Source: DATJXG01 sp035500455 (GTDB lineage: Bacteria > Acidobacteriota > Terriglobia > Terriglobales > Acidobacteriaceae). From it: 14,103 bases of DNA. Location: NCBI GenBank assembly GCA_035500455.1, contig DATJXG010000180.1:1-14103 (forward strand), in the 5' to 3' direction. The position numbers and the translations under genes are program-made. Below are positions 1-7,704 of the stretch, one piece after another (position 1 is the first letter of the stretch; every line of letters starts with the position of its first letter). A model generated the notes under the pieces. It had not been told where the DNA came from and did not search any database. It worked only from the letters and a program-made list of their open reading frames with translations.

Positions 1-2691
1 CGAGCCTTGCGCCGTGAGGCTCGGGGCAGCGCCGCCCGCCAGGGGATAGCTCCCCTGCAGGTGAAGCGAGGTTCCGGTGCCGCGAAGTTCCGCGGGTTGG
101 AGGGTGATTACGGAATGGGCGTAGTCCGCGCGAATCGGCCCGGCGGCCTCGATCTGCAGAGACTGATAGCTGGCGCTGAGCGTGGGAATCACAACGTGGG
201 CTTCAATTCTGCTCCTGTCCTTCAGCGGACCCTTCAGGGTGGCGTGTAATTCAGTTCGCCCCTGGAAGCCGTCGGGTACCTGTCCCGCATAAGTAGCGAG
301 CAATAAGTCGAGTGGGACCGCGGCGGTGTCAGCCGAGGCGTCAGCTTGGTAGTCGCCGCTAAGATTCACGTGTCCGCGGGCGCGAACTGCGGCGTCCACG
401 ACTTGCGCGTTCAGCGTGAGATCGGCCTGCTTGTTGGCAACCCGAACGTCGGCTTTCACTGCGGTAATCGGCTTCTCGCGCACTACAAGTGTCGGCACTT
501 CTACCGAGGCATTCAATTGAGGATTATCCAGCGTTCCCTGCCCGCTGACGGAAGCGCTCAAGGTTCCTTTCACTTGCAGATTTTTCTCTTCCACAGACTG
601 CAGTTTCTGCAGCGCGATCGAAGGCGCGTCGAGGCGAACGTTGTATGCGTGCGTCTTCGGCGTGTAGGAGACGCTGGAGGTGGCCGAGCCCGCGTCGGCA
701 ACCACATTCAGCTTTGCGGAGATGGAACTGTTCTGGGCCAGGAACTTTACCGCGACGGTCCGGAAAGGCTGACCGTAAGCACGGGCCTTGGCGATCTCCA
801 GCGATCCCGCGCCTCGCGGATCCAGTTGCGACCCATCGACAGAAGCACTGGCGGAGACGTCCCCAGAAACCGGGTAGTGAAGGTTCGCGATGCGCTGCAG
901 ATCCGCCATCGGCATCTGCTGCACCGAAAGATCCGCGTGAATGGAGTTCGATGGAGCATATGACCAGTTGTTCAACGCCACAGTGGCGTTGAGCGTCGCC
1001 TTTCCACGTTGCGCGTTTACAAGAGTCGCATGCGACACGGCAATCTGCGAAGCATTGGCAGCAAAAGACAGTTGCACCGTTTTCCATCGGCTGTCCTGCA
1101 CGCGAAGATCCTGGGCGGCCATCTGGCCGGAGATTTGCGGCCTCCGAGGGGAGCCGGTAACGGTAGCGTTCAGGCTCGCTGAGCCGGCCACTGCCGGCAG
1201 ATTCGAGGGGCCGGACCGAAGAGCCGCGATCAGCCCGGCCAGTTGCTGCAGGTCGGCGGTCGTGGCCTGAATCTGCAATTGCGAGTGTTTACTAACTTCC
1301 CCGTTCGCCGTCAGCCGGGTGGAAGGAATCCGCAGCGTCGTTTGCCGGATTGAAAGACTATCCCTCGGCCCGTCGTAGGCCGCGTGCACGATTCCCTGAA
1401 CCGGAAGATTCACCGCCGAAGGGTTGGCGCCCCCTTCCGCCGCTCGAATAACCAAGTCCGTGTTGAGGTGAATGTTTCCGATGGCGCCGGCCCACGAGGC
1501 TTCCGCCGTGCCGTCGATGGCGCCCGATATCGCGACGCGGTTTAGCAGCTGCTTGCGCATTGCCTGCTGCGCCGCCCGCAGGGAGATGTTGCGCAGCGAA
1601 GCCCGCACCCGCGAATAGGGCCTCTGATCCAGATTCTCCACGGTAAAGTCGGCGCTGATTCCGCCGCCGAGCGTCTCTGCCTCGACACCCGTGGCCCGCA
1701 GGGTGCCGTCAGCCAGTTGATAGCTTCCCCGCAGTTTCGCAAGCTCAATCTCACCTTCGCTGGAAGCGGCCCCGAGAGCGTCGCTGCCCATCCGCCCCTG
1801 AACGGCAATATTTCTCAGGAAGGACCGCTTGTCGCGGCTTCGATAGTCGAGTTTCCCGGTGAGTGAGACATCGCCGGTGGTCTTCACGGGAAGCATGGAA
1901 GCGAAATCCTGAGTATGAATCCGCGCGTCGTAATCGGCGGAAATTACCGGATCGCTGTAATTCATTGCCCGCGCGTGCAAGGAGAGGCTCGAAGAAGCCA
2001 CCTTCAGGATGGCCGGCTCGAGCGAGAAGACCGAAGGCGTGGCGCTGAAACGGGCACTGAAGCTATGCGGCAGAGACGAGTAGCGGCCATATTGCAGGTG
2101 GCCGTTATCGTAGGAGATCGAACCGCTGTACTGGCTTCGCAGGGTCTCGAAGGTTGCATTCGTCGCCAGGTCATGAAGATCAGCTTCCAGCGGAATTTTC
2201 TTATCGTTGTAGTTCACCTCGCCGTTTTCGAGAGCCAGGTGGCCGATGGCAAGATCGAAAATGCTGGCGTGGCCGGAGGAATCGCTGGGGGGAGGATGGG
2301 GAAAATTGCTGTTGCCTTCGCGGTCCACGCGAAGATGCGCCACCGGGTGCTCGACCAGCAGCTCGCTCAGAGTAATCTTTCGATGCAGCACCGATTGAAT
2401 TTTCAAGCCCACCGTGAGCTTATCGACTTGCAACAGGGGCGGTGCATTGGCGGAGCCATCCCCGCGCAGAACGATGTCATATAGGTGGGCAGTCAGAGTG
2501 GAGAGTTTGAAGTCAAAGCCGCCAATCTGCGCACGGCCGCCGGTGGCATCGTCGGTGGCCTCGACAATCTTGCGCACGGCAAACCGCCGGAATGCGCTGC
2601 TATTCAGGTAGAAGTATCCGCCGATCGCGGCCACAACAATCAGGCCGGCGATCAGGGCGAGCGTCCATCCGACTTTCTTCTTCCAGTTCAT
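1..2691 (-). CDS. TamB/AsmA-like translocation and assembly protein, C-terminus beyond the left edge
   Basis: An open frame of 897 codons runs from the ATG at 2691 to the window edge without a stop, so the protein is partial. It begins MNWKKKVGW, followed by a hydrophobic signal-anchor at about residues 8-28. Then comes an AsmA-like start (residues 31-75: a basic helix, AQIGGFDF, and a beta-rich stretch ending VLRG). The rest is a long series of beta-strands low in Cys, with recurring patterns such as VSGDVSASASVDGSQLDPRG and VKGTLSASVSGQGTLDNPQL, typical of the hydrophobic-groove proteins TamB, AsmA and YhdP. In this family the protein is anchored in the inner membrane and spans the periplasm, serving outer-membrane protein assembly or phospholipid transport. 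The start is supported by AGGAGC at 2701-2696, and the upstream Omp85 gene ends 8 bp before, which fits a TamA-TamB type pair. The diagnostic C-terminal TamB (DUF490) domain would lie outside the window, so an AsmA-family relative remains possible. Confidence 0.85.
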   Translation of the reverse strand, partial: MNWKKKVGWTLALIAGLIVVAAIGGYFYLNSSAFRRFAVRKIVEATDDATGGRAQIGGFDFKLSTLTAHLYDIVLRGDGSANAPPLLQVDKLTVGLKIQSVLHRKITLSELLVEHPVAHLRVDREGNSNFPHPPPSDSSGHASIFDLAIGHLALENGEVNYNDKKIPLEADLHDLATNATFETLRSQYSGSISYDNGHLQYGRYSSLPHSFSARFSATPSVFSLEPAILKVASSSLSLHARAMNYSDPVISADYDARIHTQDFASMLPVKTTGDVSLTGKLDYRSRDKRSFLRNIAVQGRMGSDALGAASSEGEIELAKLRGSYQLADGTLRATGVEAETLGGGISADFTVENLDQRPYSRVRASLRNISLRAAQQAMRKQLLNRVAISGAIDGTAEASWAGAIGNIHLNTDLVIRAAEGGANPSAVNLPVQGIVHAAYDGPRDSLSIRQTTLRIPSTRLTANGEVSKHSQLQIQATTADLQQLAGLIAALRSGPSNLPAVAGSASLNATVTGSPRRPQISGQMAAQDLRVQDSRWKTVQLSFAANASQIAVSHATLVNAQRGKATLNATVALNNWSYAPSNSIHADLSVQQMPMADLQRIANLHYPVSGDVSASASVDGSQLDPRGAGSLEIAKARAYGQPFRTVAVKFLAQNSSISAKLNVVADAGSATSSVSYTPKTHAYNVRLDAPSIALQKLQSVEEKNLQVKGTLSASVSGQGTLDNPQLNASVEVPTLVVREKPITAVKADVRVANKQADLTLNAQVVDAAVRARGHVNLSGDYQADASADTAAVPLDLLLATYAGQVPDGFQGRTELHATLKGPLKDRSRIEAHVVIPTLSASYQSLQIEAAGPIRADYAHSVITLQPAELRGTGTSLHLQGSYPLAGGAAPSLTAQGS

Positions 2692-2705
2692 GGCCGCTCC
2701 TAAAA
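2692..2705 (-). promoter_or_regulatory. Ribosome binding site overlapping the upstream stop codon
   Basis: Read on the minus strand, the junction is TTTTAGGAGCGGCCATG. The TAG stop of the Omp85 gene (2702-2700) is also the first part of the Shine-Dalgarno sequence AGGAG for the TamB-like gene. Ribosomes finishing the first gene therefore stop on the initiation site of the second, which suggests translational coupling and a fixed ratio of the two proteins. The overlap is visible in the sequence; the coupling is inferred. Confidence 0.7.
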
Positions 2706-5633
2706 GGCCTGGCCCAGAGTGATGAAGTACTGGGTGGCGCTGATGCCGGTGACCGGATTCAAATTACGGCCGATATCAAAGCGAATCGGCCCAACCGGGG
2801 TCGCGTATCGCAGCCCGACCCCGACTGTGTTCGTATAGTTGTCGACGAAGTCATGCAGATTGATCGCGTTGTAGACGTTGCCCCCGTCATAAAACACCAC
2901 CCCGCCGAGAGCTTTCATGATGTGCAAGGGAAAGCGCATTTCTGAATTGAGGATGAATAACTGCCGTCCCCCCACCGGGACCGTGACATTGACGCACCCC
3001 GTCTGCTGAGCCAGCACGTCGCAGAAGGGAACCAGCCGCTGCGGCCCTGCCTCATCAATGGGAAAACCACGAAGAGAATTCCCCCCGCCGGAGAAATAGA
3101 GCTGGCTGGTGGGAACAAAGCTTCCGGCGAAAGCTTTCACCAGTCCCAGACGCAGGCTATTGGCGAAGACAATGGAGTGCGCGGGCTTGTAGAACGCAAA
3201 TTGCCCGATTAGTTTGGCGAAGTTGGCGGTAGAGCCCAGGTAGGTCGGGGTGATGCCCAGATTGAGCGTGCCGAAAACGCCCTGGTGCGCGTCCAGCGGC
3301 TTATCGCGTGTGTCGAGGAGCAACGCGCCGGAGAACGTTGAAAGATGAACATTGCGGTCCCGCGGTGCCACCAACTCCGGCACCAGCAGATGCGAAAGGA
3401 CGGTCTTGTTGAAGTCATAGCGCACCTGCAGTCGCAGGTTGTGCTTCGGACTTATCACGCGTTCGACCTGGAAGGAAGCATCTCCCAGCCCGGCCGCGAA
3501 GAGCGGATTCTCGGTTGTTCGCTCCACCGATATACTCGTAAGCGAACTCCACTGCGAGCCCACGAAGTGCGGCTGCGCATAGGTAGCAAGCGCGCGCTGG
3601 TCAAGGCGAGAAAGCAGGAGCGACGCGCTTGCCGTCTCTCCCAGCCCACGCATATTCCGGCGGTCGTACTCGATCGATCCACGCGGACTGGCGAAGGTCG
3701 ACTGGCTGGGCGCGATCTTGTTGCCGCCGAGTTGGACCGGCGGCCCGCCGGGCACGGCCACAGTCCCTGAAGGGACATTGCCACCGCGGTGTGACACTTC
3801 AAAACCGAATCCATAGGTAATCTCATTCCGCTTTGACTCATGCACCTTTACCAGGGCGGATTCCTGGGTTTGGTCCGTGATCGGTTTTGTGGGGCCGACG
3901 CTTGACCAGTTGAAAATATTGAGGTCGTAAAGCCGGCTCTCGGCTTCCAGCAGATCGCCTCGGCGCATGGGCTCCTCGGGCCGAATCTGGGCCGTCTTCT
4001 GCATGAGAGACACCCGCGTCCGCTTTTGCCCCAGATAGATCACATCGCTCACGCGCACCATCTGGTGCTCGTTGACGGCGTACGTGACGTTTACGAGGTG
4101 AGGATCATTCGGATCGCGGTTGACGCTGGCTTTCACCTCAACATTGAGGTATCCGCGATTGAGATATGTGGCGGAGATTCGATTGCGATCGTCGGCCAGC
4201 CCTCGTGGTGAGAAGGGAACGCCATCGCGCAGATGAAATCCCTTTCCGGCGGTGAGTTGGCCGTAGGGAATATTGGCGTTTCCCGTAACTTCGACGCTGT
4301 GCACCAGCGTCCGTGCGCTTTCTTCAATACTAAAAACCGCATCGATCCGGGAACCGTGCTCCACCGCCTGGGAGCTGACCTTGGCATCTTCGAAACCGCG
4401 GTCGCGATACACCGCCTGCAGATTCTTGGCGCTTTCCTGCAGAAGCCTCTCGCTGAGGTGCCCATGCGACCAGAGGTGACCCTTCTTTACCACTACCGCG
4501 GGCAACAAATCAGCATCAGAAATGTCGTGATTCCCCCGGAACACGATATGGTCAACCCTGCGTCTCCGGCCCTTGTCGATCTCATATACGAGCAAAATCT
4601 GGCCGGGGTGGCGTTGGAAATCGATCTTGACCTTAACGTCGAAATAACCCTTCTTTTGAAAATACTCGACGAGGTTCTGTTGGCCTTCCTGCACCAGATC
4701 GCGGTCTATGGTTCCTTCGGCGTAAATCGGGATCAGCTTCTTCATCTCGCGCCCGGAAAGGAACGGCCAGAAAGACAGGCGCGCTCCGGTGGCCCGCACC
4801 GTAACCACCGGCCCTACGTCTACCTTGAAGGAGACGTCTACACGATTGTTTTCGGGGTGATATTGCGGCGGGTTTTCTTCCACATGGCTGGCGAGGCGGT
4901 GTTGATGCGCCAGCGCCCGGCGCATGAGCCCGGTGGCGGATGAGATTCGTGCAGCCGTATAAGGCTCTCCGGGTTTGAGCAGTCCGCGGCTAAAGCGCGC
5001 GCGCAGCGAGTGCATTGCGTGCAGCAGCCGGGAATTCTCGTTTGCAGTTGGGCCGTCTATCGTTACCTCGGCAACTTTGGCCCGCTTCCCCGGCGCCACC
5101 GTGAATTTCAGGTTCACCAATTGATTCGCGTCATCGATTTCTGGTTCGCTGTCGACCCTGGCCTGGAAGTAGCCGTCGTGATGCAGGAAGTCCAGCAAAG
5201 CCTTGTCGGCGGCCTCTACCCGGCTCTTGTCGTAAGGATCTTCGTCAGGCAGATCGACCACCTGCAACAGCCGCGTGTAGGAAAAGTACCTCTCGATCCC
5301 GGGGAAGCTGATCACGCCGATGTAGTATGCGGGTTCAAGGAGGAAGTCCAAACGCAATCCGGAGAGGTCGGGTACGACGCTTACCTTGACGTCGGCAAAC
5401 AGGCCGGTATTCTGCAGCGCGGCGATGCTGGCTTTGACCTGCGACTGCGAGTACGGCTGCCCCGCCCTCTGCACCACCAGGTGGCGCAGCGGCTCCATAT
5501 TGCGATGTGGGTTGCCAACAAGGTCAACAGCGCTTACGTTCTGCCCGTCATAGACAGCCTGTGGCCCCTGGATGGAGAGCTGAGCCGAAGCGGCCGCCGC
5601 AATTAGTATGAAGACTAAACCTGACCATCGCAT
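2700..5633 (-). CDS. Omp85 family outer-membrane protein (BamA/TamA type) with about seven POTRA repeats
   Basis: The protein has 977 residues. A signal peptide (1-17, cleavage near AAASA-Q) is followed by a periplasmic arm and a C-terminal Omp85 beta-barrel. Seven POTRA-like units can be laid out at about 33-98, 103-181, 185-273, 276-354, 358-437, 443-522 and 526-597. Most show a helix ending in an aromatic turn and a strand: NTGLFADVKV, HHDGYFQARV, QKKGYFDVKV, DRGFEDAKV, NRGYLNVEV. The barrel (about 602-977) carries the conserved loop-6 motif GGGNSLRGF (LRGF at 854-857) and ends in Phe (LGQAF), as expected for a BAM-inserted barrel. Omp85 proteins fold or insert outer-membrane proteins. E. 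coli BamA has five POTRAs and TamA three, so length alone does not settle which it is. The directly downstream TamB-like gene favours a TamA-like role, but Acidobacteriota homologues are usually named only BamA/TamA family. There is no clear Shine-Dalgarno before the ATG; the next in-frame codons upstream end in a stop. Confidence 0.93.
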   Translation of the reverse strand: MRWSGLVFILIAAAASAQLSIQGPQAVYDGQNVSAVDLVGNPHRNMEPLRHLVVQRAGQPYSQSQVKASIAALQNTGLFADVKVSVVPDLSGLRLDFLLEPAYYIGVISFPGIERYFSYTRLLQVVDLPDEDPYDKSRVEAADKALLDFLHHDGYFQARVDSEPEIDDANQLVNLKFTVAPGKRAKVAEVTIDGPTANENSRLLHAMHSLRARFSRGLLKPGEPYTAARISSATGLMRRALAHQHRLASHVEENPPQYHPENNRVDVSFKVDVGPVVTVRATGARLSFWPFLSGREMKKLIPIYAEGTIDRDLVQEGQQNLVEYFQKKGYFDVKVKIDFQRHPGQILLVYEIDKGRRRRVDHIVFRGNHDISDADLLPAVVVKKGHLWSHGHLSERLLQESAKNLQAVYRDRGFEDAKVSSQAVEHGSRIDAVFSIEESARTLVHSVEVTGNANIPYGQLTAGKGFHLRDGVPFSPRGLADDRNRISATYLNRGYLNVEVKASVNRDPNDPHLVNVTYAVNEHQMVRVSDVIYLGQKRTRVSLMQKTAQIRPEEPMRRGDLLEAESRLYDLNIFNWSSVGPTKPITDQTQESALVKVHESKRNEITYGFGFEVSHRGGNVPSGTVAVPGGPPVQLGGNKIAPSQSTFASPRGSIEYDRRNMRGLGETASASLLLSRLDQRALATYAQPHFVGSQWSSLTSISVERTTENPLFAAGLGDASFQVERVISPKHNLRLQVRYDFNKTVLSHLLVPELVAPRDRNVHLSTFSGALLLDTRDKPLDAHQGVFGTLNLGITPTYLGSTANFAKLIGQFAFYKPAHSIVFANSLRLGLVKAFAGSFVPTSQLYFSGGGNSLRGFPIDEAGPQRLVPFCDVLAQQTGCVNVTVPVGGRQLFILNSEMRFPLHIMKALGGVVFYDGGNVYNAINLHDFVDNYTNTVGVGLRYATPVGPIRFDIGRNLNPVTGISATQYFITLGQAF

Positions 5634-5955
5634 TTGACGGCATATCTGAGTTCAGGATGTACTGCTCCGCCGGCCTTGTCATTTCCCGCCCCAATGCCCC
5701 AAGCCGAACTGGTTTCTGATGCATTGCGGGTCTGTGCTGTTGTCAGGAAAAAGCACGCCGGAATGATTTTGGGTGGCGCCGATCTTATCGCTCTAATCAG
5801 TGGAACTCTCTCAGCTCTGGCCTTACGCTGGTGGAGTGAAAACCGTCACGCCAGCCGTTTTTCAGCAGCCCGCCGGGTCGCGCCCTACATCTAACCGAAT
5901 TGAGTAGCGCGCGCGCCTTCGCAGGGTCGAAAATCAATTAGAGAAGGAGATATCT
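5634..5955. other. Divergent intergenic region between the Omp85 gene and the 265-residue secreted protein
   Basis: This 322 bp spacer must hold the promoters of two divergent transcription units. I see no convincing gene: the 86-codon frame starting at 5634 has no ribosome binding site and a Cys/Ser/Ala-rich translation without family features. A 10 bp alternating GC run lies at 5907-5916. No strong hairpin was found. On the minus strand I could not find a convincing -35/-10 pair for the Omp85 operon. Confidence 0.6.
5769..5797 (+). promoter_or_regulatory. Possible sigma-70-type promoter for the 265-residue secreted protein
   Basis: TTGGGT (5769-5774), a 17 bp spacer and TCTAAT (5792-5797) give three and five matches to the -35 and -10 consensus. 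Transcription would start near 5804, leaving a leader of about 150 nt. The -35 box is poor, so this is only a candidate. Confidence 0.25.
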
Positions 5956-6753
5956 ATGAAGGCACTTTTGGCGGGAATCGTTGCCGCAGTGGTGCTGTGC
6001 GGGGCGGCTTTGGCGCAAGTCCCCGAGCAGCCACAAAACAGCGGCGCAGCCTCGCAGGCCCGGCAGAGCCCGATGGCGAATCCACCTGCTGCGCAGGCCG
6101 GCGGACCACTCCACATCGCACCCGGGAGCGTAATTCCTGTGGAGCTGACGAAAAGCATCGATGCCAAGAAAGTGAAGACCGGAGATGCTGTCGAGGCTAA
6201 AGTCACCGAAGACCTGAAAGCCCCAAGTGGCATGGTGGTCGTACCCAAGGACACGAAGGTGGTCGGGCATGTCACACAAGTTCAGCCGCGTAGCAAAGAG
6301 CAAAAGGAGTCGCAACTTGGCATCGTCTTTGACCGCGCGGTCGTAAAGAACATGGGCGATGTACCCCTTCCAATGTCGGTACAGGCCATCATCGCGCCGC
6401 CCAGTTCGAATACCGATAACAGCTACGGTGGCGGATCGCCGGAACCGTCCCCCGGTCCGGGGCCGGGCGGAATGCCCGCTGGCAACGCGGGCGGCCGGTC
6501 GCCGCAGATGTCTGGAGGAATGCCAGCGCAAACCTCCACGCCTTCCTCAAGCAGTGGCAATTTGCCGAGCGAATCGTCGTCGGGAAACAGTGCGCGCCCG
6601 CCGATCAATGGAAATACTCAGGGCGTAGTGGGATTCTCCAACCTGAGACTGTCGCCCCCCGCAAACAATGGCGCGGGATCGGTCGTGAGTTCCGACAAGA
6701 ACAACGTTAAGCTGGAGAGCGGTACCTTCATGCTTCTGCGCGTAAACCAGTGA
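5956..6753 (+). CDS. Secreted protein with split conserved domain and Ser/Gly/Pro-rich insert, function unknown
   Basis: The protein has 265 residues with a clear signal peptide (MKALLAGIVAAVVLCGAALA, cleavage near ALA-Q). A beta-rich block at about 52-148 contains PGSVIPVELTKSIDAKKVK, a GDAVEAKVTEDL stretch, VVPKDTKVVGHV and LGIVFDRAVV. It is followed by a low-complexity linker (about 150-220) rich in Gly, Pro and Ser, and a short C-terminal strand pair (GVVGFSNLRL, LESGTFMLLRV). The ending looks like the closing strand of the first block, so the linker may be an insertion into one domain. I know this pattern as a recurring uncharacterised secreted protein in Acidobacteriota and cannot assign a function. 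The start is well supported: AAGGAG at 5944-5949, 6 nt before the ATG. It is transcribed alone, divergent from the Omp85 operon and convergent with the next gene. Confidence 0.85.
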   Translation: MKALLAGIVAAVVLCGAALAQVPEQPQNSGAASQARQSPMANPPAAQAGGPLHIAPGSVIPVELTKSIDAKKVKTGDAVEAKVTEDLKAPSGMVVVPKDTKVVGHVTQVQPRSKEQKESQLGIVFDRAVVKNMGDVPLPMSVQAIIAPPSSNTDNSYGGGSPEPSPGPGPGGMPAGNAGGRSPQMSGGMPAQTSTPSSSSGNLPSESSSGNSARPPINGNTQGVVGFSNLRLSPPANNGAGSVVSSDKNNVKLESGTFMLLRVNQ

Positions 6754-6803
6754 CAGGGTGCTCGCCTTCTGTTCCAACTTATTTTTGTCCCATCTTACGA
6801 AAC

Positions 6804-6827
6804 GAAGCCCAGCCAAGGCTGGGCTTC
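6804..6827. terminator. Hairpin between convergent genes, likely bidirectional terminator
   Basis: A perfect inverted repeat GAAGCCCAGCC-AA-GGCTGGGCTTC lies 50 bp past the stop at 6753 and 31 bp past the 3' end of the minus-strand gene at 6859. Neither side has a long T run (GTTTCG follows on the minus strand), so its efficiency as an intrinsic terminator is uncertain. Its position between two converging genes supports the call. Confidence 0.7.
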
Positions 6828-6858
6828 TCAGTGTTTAGTGGACGCGACTCTTGCGCAG

Positions 6859-7236
6859 CTACTTCTGGCAGGTCTTTGAGATATGTTTCAAGGAGCTGAC
6901 CTGGATGGAGCGTTCGGCCGAGTTCCCGCTTTGCGCCATCCCGCCACCCGGGGTTTCGCCACTTGCAGAGGCAGTGGCCGTGTTCTCGGTGCCGGTAATC
7001 TTCACTTCATGCCCGACGTGCTTGCTCAGAACTGCCGCGTCTCCGTTCAGTTGATAGGTGGTGCCGTTCTTTTCTGTCAGGGTGTAGTTCCCGTCCGAAC
7101 TGCTCAGACACCCTTGCACCGATGTCGTGCTGCCTGTGCTCGAGGATGTTGAAGTCTTGCTCTGGCTTGCGTCACTCTGTGCCACTACCCAGCAGGCGCC
7201 GAGCAAGAGCACGGAAAGCAGCAATAGGTATCGCAT
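6859..7236 (-). CDS. Small secreted protein or lipoprotein of unknown function
   Basis: The protein has 125 residues from the ATG at 7236. This start is preferred over the TTG two codons upstream because GGAGG (7247-7243) lies 6 nt before it. The N-terminus MRYLLLLSVLLLGACWVVAQ is an export signal that can be read two ways: a lipobox LGAC with lipidated Cys15, or signal peptidase I cleavage at VVA-Q. A Ser/Thr-rich linker (21-39) leads to a compact beta-rich domain: SVQGCLSSSDGNYTLTEKNG, then TYQLNGDAAVL, then HVGHEVKITGTE. The 'GCL...GNYTL...YQL...L..HVGH.V.ITG' pattern is one I associate with small Acidobacteriota exported proteins (DUF5818-like, an OB-like fold); this is recall, not a search. 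Cys43 and Cys123 could form a disulfide. It may follow the 581-residue gene on the same strand, but a 468 bp gap and a hairpin suggest its own promoter. Confidence 0.82.
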   Translation of the reverse strand: MRYLLLLSVLLLGACWVVAQSDASQSKTSTSSSTGSTTSVQGCLSSSDGNYTLTEKNGTTYQLNGDAAVLSKHVGHEVKITGTENTATASASGETPGGGMAQSGNSAERSIQVSSLKHISKTCQK

Positions 7237-7301
7237 ACGCAACCTCCATATTCACTTTTGATTCGTCGCGCAACCACCACTGTGCGCCCTCGTTTCCGAG
7301 G

Positions 7302-7323
7302 CCGGCAATACAGGTTTTGCCGG
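7302..7323. repeat. Short inverted repeat upstream of the small secreted protein
   Basis: CCGGCAA (7302-7308) and TTGCCGG (7317-7323) form 7 bp arms around an 8 nt centre, about 65-90 bp upstream of the start at 7236. The size and position would suit an operator or a leader hairpin, but an inverted repeat this short may occur by chance. Confidence 0.3.
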
Positions 7324-7624
7324 AGGCGAGCCATCTTTTTGTCCGGTGGAGAGTAGCAACCCTGCCCACTTTCGCAGATCGGGTTTCGAGTTTCGGCAGC
7401 AGGGAGGCGTGTGTGATAAAGGACCGCTCAGAATTTCAGGGTGAGCGGTAGATCAAGAACCTGGGGAAATAAGGACGATACCAGACGCCATCCGGTACTC
7501 GTGTCAGACGAAGTCCGCCGACACCATTTGAATATCAGTCACTTGCATCTCGTAGTTGTCCTGTCACGCCACTGCCAGGAGGCGACGACAGGAATGAGAC
7601 GATCGGAAGGGACACAGATAGATC

Positions 7625-7663
7625 CAGGCCACGCCGAGGCCGGAAAGGCGGCGGCGTGGCCTG
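7625..7663 (-). terminator. Strong hairpin downstream of the propeller/LamG gene
   Basis: CAGGCCACGCCG (7625-7636) and CGGCGTGGCCTG (7652-7663) are perfect 12 bp complementary arms. The 15 nt loop can itself fold as GCC-GGAAA-GGC. The hairpin begins 42 nt after the stop of the minus-strand gene, a usual place for a terminator. No T tract follows, so it could instead act as a 3' stabilising structure. Confidence 0.5.
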
Positions 7664-7704
7664 TGGCACAGATGCTTCACTGCATCACTGCACGATCTAC
7701 GCGG

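Larger units (their letters stand above)
7237..7704. other. 468 bp intergenic region without a supported gene
   Basis: The region lies upstream of the small secreted protein and downstream of the propeller/LamG gene. Short open frames exist (for example from the GTG at 7441, plus strand), but they lack a ribosome binding site and would run into the neighbouring gene's 3' end. It contains two inverted repeats listed separately, and a Shine-Dalgarno for the gene at 7236. I could not identify a convincing -35/-10 pair. Confidence 0.55.

Noticed and set aside
346..963. Open frame of 205 codons on the plus strand
   Set aside because: It is antisense to the TamB-like gene, which has a continuous 897-codon frame with a family-like translation and a good start. 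The plus-strand translation has no recognisable features and no ribosome binding site.
4233..4943. Open frame of 236 codons on the plus strand
   Set aside because: It lies entirely antisense to the POTRA region of the Omp85 gene and is explained by that gene's GC-biased codon use.
5634..5894. Open frame of 86 codons beginning next to the Omp85 start
   Set aside because: There is no ribosome binding site, the translation has no family features, and the position is where two divergent promoters are expected.
7237..7242. TTG start two codons upstream of the small secreted protein
   Set aside because: GGAGG would be directly adjacent to the TTG with no proper spacing, while the ATG at 7236 has a 6 nt spacer.
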